From NCBI GenBank assembly GCA_003024985.2, contig PXIH01S0022481.1: a stretch of DNA of 10,656 nt. One strand, 5' to 3'. Within the stretch, counting starts at the first letter, position 1. Each line of letters opens with the position of its first letter. This document shows positions 7,623 through 10,656 of the stretch, piece by piece. The DNA is from Euperipatoides rowelli (Eukaryota; Onychophora; Udeonychophora; Euonychophora; Peripatopsidae). Under the pieces are notes generated by a model. The model ran no database searches and was not told where the DNA came from. It saw nothing but the letters and a program-made list of their open reading frames with translations. A program made the position numbers and the translations under genes.

Positions 7623-7892
7623 CATGTGTTATTGTCTACAGCTAGCTTAGGAGTATTGGATCAGTATGGTACACAATAGTGAGTTTGAGCCCTCTTGGAT
7701 GCTGGGTCACAGTCAAGCTTCATTACTGAAGCATGTGTAAAAGAATGTCTTAATATTCGGCTTTGTATTCGGCACAAAGCCCACACTAATGTGAGTGGGC
7801 TCGGAATGTTAGATGTGATTTCCTGCAGAAGTTTAGCGGGATTAGCAGCAGTTTCATTCTGCATGAATTATATTATCAATTTGACGTCATAG
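7623..7892 (+). pseudogene. Bel-Pao aspartic protease (DUF1758-like), broken
   Basis: The protease releases mature proteins from the Gag-Pol polyprotein. The segment begins with LLSTASLGVLDQYG (from about 7629), then three stops within four codons (TAG, TGA, GTT, TGA at 7677-7688), and resumes as ALLDAGSQSSFITEACVK (7689 onward) to a stop at 7890-7892. The catalytic loop of this family is D-S/T-G; here it is DAG, which alone would be expected to cripple or weaken the enzyme. A VSGLG block (about 7791-7805) corresponds to the conserved glycine-rich strand downstream. The frame then closes and the following domain resumes in another frame at about 7976. Confidence 0.75.
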
Positions 7893-7975
7893 CATTAGTC
7901 ATGAAAAATATAACAGGTCAGTTGCCATCAATGCCAGTCATGGAATGGTAACAAAAATAATACAAAAAAAATAAA

Positions 7976-8173
7976 CTGACCCTTGCTTATCCAGATTATC
8001 ACTCTCTAGGACAGGTTTATGTGTTGTTGGGAGCGGATAGCTTTTACAAATTACTGCTGTCTGGAAGCTTTACTTCCAACAAGAGCCTATTAGTTGTACA
8101 GATTACCAAATTGGGCTGGATTGTTGCTGGACCTACTGGAGTTGTTGATCATTCATTGACTACTAATGGATGA
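7976..8173 (+). pseudogene. protease C-terminal/linker segment of Bel-Pao pol
   Basis: Open for 65 codons. It contains VYVLLGADSFYKLL, the Bel hallmark I-D-x-L-I-G-A-D-x-Y block that closes the protease region, then VVQITKLGWIVAGP, the conserved T-x-L-G-W-x-x-x-G-P strand before RT. It ends at TGA 8171-8173; the reading continues in another frame from 8166 (MDDLNHQLNKF), so the two pieces overlap by a few bases around an indel. The preceding 80 bp (7893-7975) has lost recognisable coding sequence. Confidence 0.7.
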
Positions 8174-9078
8174 TCTAAATCACCAGCTCAATAAGTTTTG
8201 TGAAACTAAAGGCATGTTTTCTCAGATGTTATTGACAGATGAAGAACACAACTGTTAGGAGCATTTTAAACAAACTGTCACCAGAGATTCTTCTGGAAGA
8301 TTCATTGTCAAATATCCCTTCAAGCAAAAGTAAATGAGCTTGGTGAGAGTAGAACAATAGCAGAGAGACGATTGGCTCAAGTAGTACAAAGATTGCAGAG
8401 ATAGAGTCCACTCATCAAACTGAATAAGCTAAATTCATGAAGGAATACCATTCTTTGGACCACATGGAACTGGTAAGACAGGATGGTGGACACACATCAA
8501 AATATTATTTACCACATCATTTTGTCATTAAAGAACAATCATCAACCACAAATTTGTGTGAGGTTTTTGATAGCTCGGCCTCCCCAGTCAATGGCCTGTC
8601 CTTAAATCAAACACTTATGGTGGGCCCACCATTACAAGAAGAAATAACCAACATTATTACCAGATTGAGATTACACATTTAAGTATTCACAGTGGACACC
8701 CCAAAATGTACCGTCAAATAAAGTTTCACCCTATGCATCAGGATTATCAGCGTGTCTTATGGCGTGCAGGCTCCACTGAAGTGAGTGAATATCATATTTG
8801 GGACTGTCACTAATGGCACCTCAACTGCTCCATTTTTGGCAGTCAGATGCCTAATGTAATTGGCAAACATTGGAGAAAGTACCCATCCTCTTGCAGCAAT
8901 AACAATATGCAAGGATTTTTATGTTGATGACATATTGACTGAGGACAGCACAATGGATAAGGCTTAAGTGTTACAGTCCCAATTGATTGATATTTTAGAA
9001 AGTGGGGGCTTTAAATTGCATAAGTGGACAACTAATGAACCACAGTACACCCAACATTTTTACCAAGCCATCATTTAA
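8166..9078 (+). pseudogene. Bel-Pao reverse transcriptase, fragmented
   Basis: The RT would copy element RNA into cDNA. Pieces in order are as follows. Linker (8166-8333, TAG at 8256) with HFKQTVTRDSSGRFIVKYPF. A frame-2 piece, LGESRTIAERRLAQV (8339-8404). Fingers (8434-8682) with YYLPHHFVIKE and GLSLNQTLMVGPPLQ, ending in TAA at 8680. Motif A as VFTVDTPK in frame, catalytic Asp at 8695-8697. A shift into KMYRQIKFHP (8703). A shift into TVTNGTSTAPFLAVRCL (about 8797-8856), TAA at 8857. Motif C as DFYVDDIL (8914-8937), both Asp intact. TAA at 8965, then GGFKLHKW. All catalytic aspartates survive although the frame changes at least five times, which fits neutral decay of a once active enzyme. 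Confidence 0.85.
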
Positions 9079-9328
9079 ATCCAATGTAGATATTTTTTAT
9101 GGAGATGATACAGAATTTGCTGCAAGTGTTGGCTCGGTTAAAAATGTTGGGCATACTTTGGTCCACCACAACAGATTGTTTTACATTCACATAACAGCTC
9201 AGTCATGTAGCTGTGTGTCCAAAAGAACAGTACTGGTACATATTTCAAAATTATATGACCCACTGGGTTGGGTAACACCCATCATAACTAATTGCAAAAA
9301 TCATGATTCAACAGCTCTGGCTAAATAA
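9060..9328 (+). pseudogene. RT-RNase H connection of Bel-Pao pol (Peptidase_A17 Pfam region)
   Basis: The frame open from 9002 becomes the true pol reading from about 9060. SVKNVGHTLVHHNRLF is the conserved V-K-x-L-G block, and VLVHISKLYDPLGWVTPI (about 9234-9287) matches the Bel signature around F/Y-D-P-L-G. The first 20 codons of that open frame (9002-9059) are a shadow of the RT frame. It shifts to the next piece just after 9290, where KIMIQQLWL would be expected and IQQLWL appears in another frame (9306 onward). Pfam calls this region Pao retrotransposon peptidase; in practice it links RT and RNase H. Confidence 0.75.
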
Positions 9329-9807
9329 CCTTGATAGTGATAATGAATTACCAACTAATATCACAAATCACTGGATGTCATACCTTAAAAAATTACCCTT
9401 GTTGGAGTCACTCGAATTTCCTAGACAAATGGTATTAAACACCACTGATAATTTATACCAACTGCATGGATTATGTGATGCATCGGAAAATGCCTATGGA
9501 GCTGTAATCTACATTCGGTCAGGGTGTGTGGGTGCTCGCAAGTGCGTCTTGTGTGCTCAAAGTCCAGAGTGTCACCACACATACGTGCTTCGCTACCAGG
9601 GCTGGAGTTATGTGGAGCATTATTGGTTGCACAACTGATAACCAAGTTGATGACATCATTATCAGTTGGCTTGATGAAATCTACATGTGGACAGATAGTA
9701 CAGTAGTGATTCCATGGTTGTCTGGTTCTCCTCATTCTTGGAAAACCTTTTTGGCCAAGAGGATAACTGAAATTGTGGAGCTTGTCACATGGTATGTCGG
9801 CTGGTGA
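9303..9807 (+). pseudogene. Bel-Pao RNase H domain, three frames
   Basis: RNase H would degrade the RNA strand of the RNA-DNA hybrid. Frame one (9303-9530) carries IQQLWLNNL and then LHGLCDASENAYGAVIY with the first catalytic Asp at 9477-9479. A shift near 9535 gives LVCSKSRVSPHIRASLPGLE with the catalytic Glu at 9605-9607 and ELCGALLVAQL. A second shift near 9655 gives IYMWTDSTVVIPWLSG, third catalytic Asp at 9694-9696, then WKTFLAKRITEI, ending at TGA near 9805. The D-E-D residues are all present but split over frames. One expected Arg (usually IPRLELCG) is Gly here (LPGLELCG). Confidence 0.8.
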
Positions 9808-9994
9808 GCTTATTAGGCATCATCTGTGGTGGTCGGGTCCTGATTGGCTTCATGAAGAAAGCGATTGTTGGCCTAAGTTCAAACCCAGAGAGCTAGATGG
9901 ACATTCAATAAACCTGGAACTCCAGAAATCTCAATATTTAATGTTACTTGGGACCCAGAAAGAACTCTGGTTACTGGTTTCTGTACAATTATAG
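9773..9994 (+). pseudogene. RNase H to integrase linker of Bel-Pao pol
   Basis: A third frame carries AGELIRHHLWWSGPDWL (about 9800-9850), the Bel block around L-W-W-x-G-P-x-W-L that follows the N-P-A-D segment. The NPAD motif itself is not recognisable, so a few codons seem lost or mutated. The remainder to the stop at 9992-9994 is poorly conserved, as in the family generally. Confidence 0.65.
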
Positions 9995-10021
9995 ACAGCC
10001 CCATCAGCTGTGACATGTTAG

Positions 10022-10436
10022 TTTTCTATTGTGGAGTTAGAGGCAGGGCTAACTGACTGGATCAGGATGGTGCAAGTAGACAGTTTCCAATACGAAATAG
10101 ACCAATGCACTAAAAATTTACCATTACATAAATCATCTCCATTACTCACTCTAAATCCATTCATTGATGATGAATGATTACTTTGTGTAGGAGGAAGAAT
10201 TGAGGTTTCCAAACTATCAAGAAGAAGAAAACATCCAATAATCCTTCCTTCTCATCATAACTTGACCAGACATCATTTCTAGCTATCATCTCCAAAATCG
10301 GCATGCTGGTCCCCAATTGTTAATGGCAAACTTATGTTGCAAGTATTGGATTATGCATGTACATAGGGAAATTTGTCGTATCTACACGGCTGTGTCACAT
10401 GTTTTAGGTTCAAGTCAACAACTTCACAACAGTTAA
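10022..10436 (+). pseudogene. integrase N-terminal zinc-binding (H2C2) region, broken
   Basis: From 10022 one frame runs through LTDWIRMVQ and LNPFIDDE to TGA (10175-10177), then LLCVGGRIEVSKL, KHPIILPSHHNLTRHH, and stops at 10280-10282. A second frame resumes with HAGPQLLMANLCCKYWI (10302 onward), the H-x-G-x-x-x-L...YWI block that precedes the paired Cys of the H2C2 finger, up to TAA at 10434-10436. The His-bearing half is recognisable. In the second half the expected C-x-x-C is degraded (RIYTAVSHVLGS in its place), so zinc binding would be lost even if the frame were open. Confidence 0.75.
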
Positions 10437-10482
10437 TGGATCGCTACTGGCTCACTGAGTTAAGGAAGCATGTCCATTTATA

Positions 10483-10576
10483 CTTTGTGATATTGATTAT
10501 GCTGGTCCTATAACTACATGTCTAACAAGGAGTTGTGATCATATGAAAACATGCATATCTTGTATTTGTATATTAA
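10483..10576 (+). pseudogene. integrase catalytic core, first segment only
   Basis: CDIDYAGPITT (10486 onward) is the start of the DDE integrase core, equivalent to the G-I/V-D-Y-A-G-P strand, with the first catalytic Asp at 10495-10497. About 25 further codons follow before the match stops at TTAA (10573-10576) and a TAG appears at 10585. The other two catalytic residues and the C-terminal domain are not in the window. The break coincides with a piggyBac-like terminus, so the remainder is expected beyond that insertion, starting with another TTAA. Confidence 0.75.
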
Positions 10577-10656
10577 CCCTGCAGTAGTCGCGGTATCTGT
10601 GAGATACACATTGCACCTTTAAAAATTAATTTCTAGCTAATGTGCAGAGCTAGAAC
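10573..10656 (+). mobile_element. piggyBac-like element, one terminus, inserted in the Bel-Pao integrase
   Basis: TTAA (10573-10576) is followed by CCCTGCAGTAGTCGC and a near-adjacent palindrome GTATCT-GTG-AGATAC (10593-10607). This copies the architecture of the end at 130-165 (TTAA, CCCT, a CGC block, GGTCTC/GAGACC palindrome) with several differences, so the two look like related but distinct subfamilies. It sits exactly where the integrase homology ends, as expected for a TTAA-targeted insertion. The element continues beyond the window; no transposase is visible in its first 80 bp. Confidence 0.5.

Larger units (their letters stand above)
6387..10576 (+). mobile_element. degenerate Bel-Pao LTR retrotransposon (internal region, 3' part missing)
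   Basis: The domain order is Gag with DUF1759, zinc knuckles, DUF1758-type aspartic protease, RT with YVDD, Bel-type connection, RNase H with a D-E-D triad, H2C2 integrase zinc-binding domain and the start of the integrase core. This order and the signature words (FDGDYSNW, LDAGSQSSFITE, YYLPHH.VIKE, DFYVDD, LHGLCDASE, DYAGP) are diagnostic of Bel-Pao rather than Ty3 or Ty1. Gag is intact; pol is broken about every 135 bp. The copy ends within integrase at a TTAA (10573-10576), where another transposon begins. Confidence 0.9.

Noticed and set aside
7661-7864. Minus-strand open frame across protease
   Set aside because: Antisense shadow of the protease frame with LDAGSQSSFITE.
8229-8411. Minus-strand open frame across the RT linker
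   Set aside because: Antisense to recognisable RT linker sequence; no protein features.
9421-9735. Minus-strand 104-codon open frame
   Set aside because: Antisense to the RNase H catalytic blocks; its Cys/His content is an accident of the opposite strand.
10018-10212. Minus-strand open frame near the integrase
   Set aside because: Antisense to the integrase zinc-binding region.
1-10656. CRISPR array, tRNA, rRNA or bacterial operon
   Set aside because: No regularly spaced repeats, no cloverleaf with GGTTCRA-type arm, no rRNA cores and no tightly packed genes; all content is eukaryotic transposon or non-coding DNA.

Overview
The window is AT-rich metazoan nuclear DNA. There is no operon structure, no bacterial gene and no rRNA or tRNA that I can see. 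The transposon mix (Bel-Pao LTR retrotransposon, hAT-type and piggyBac-type termini) and an arthropod-style initiator favour an insect or other arthropod, but the species is not decided by the sequence. A single N at 5641 marks it as draft assembly. I find no intact host protein-coding gene, and no evidence for a new multi-gene system.

Left part, 1-5097. Bases 1-161 look like one end of a piggyBac-like element that stops at a TTAA (162-165). From there to about 5097 the DNA is mostly non-coding and very AT-rich. An island of more balanced composition (about 1141-1575) holds one candidate splice-bounded exon. A perfect kappa-B-type palindrome lies at 1862-1872, and several hairpins or inverted repeats and a possible minus-strand retroposed 3' end (poly-T tract at 4860-4876) are scattered through the rest.

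Middle, 5098-5697. A 584-bp non-autonomous hAT-like element (5106-5689) starts CAATGTTGGGCAG and ends with an imperfect inverted copy. Its ends are packed with TACTTT/AAAGTA repeats, and perfect 8-bp target duplications (GTTATCAA) flank it.

Right part, about 5700-10576. This is a degenerate Bel-Pao retrotransposon on the plus strand. Its order is leader or presumed 5' LTR (with an internal imperfect duplication), gag, zinc knuckles, aspartic protease, reverse transcriptase with YVDD, connection, RNase H, integrase zinc-binding domain, and the start of the integrase core. Gag is one uninterrupted 338-codon frame. Everything downstream carries roughly two dozen frameshifts or stops. In the working element, Gag would package the RNA, protease would cut the polyprotein, RT and RNase H would make the DNA copy and integrase would insert it. 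This copy cannot make a functional Pol.

Right edge, 10573-10656. The integrase core is interrupted at a TTAA by what looks like the end of a second piggyBac-like element. The rest of the integrase and the 3' LTR would lie beyond the window. The region is therefore a nest of transposons of different classes, with the unbroken gag frame the most interesting anomaly.
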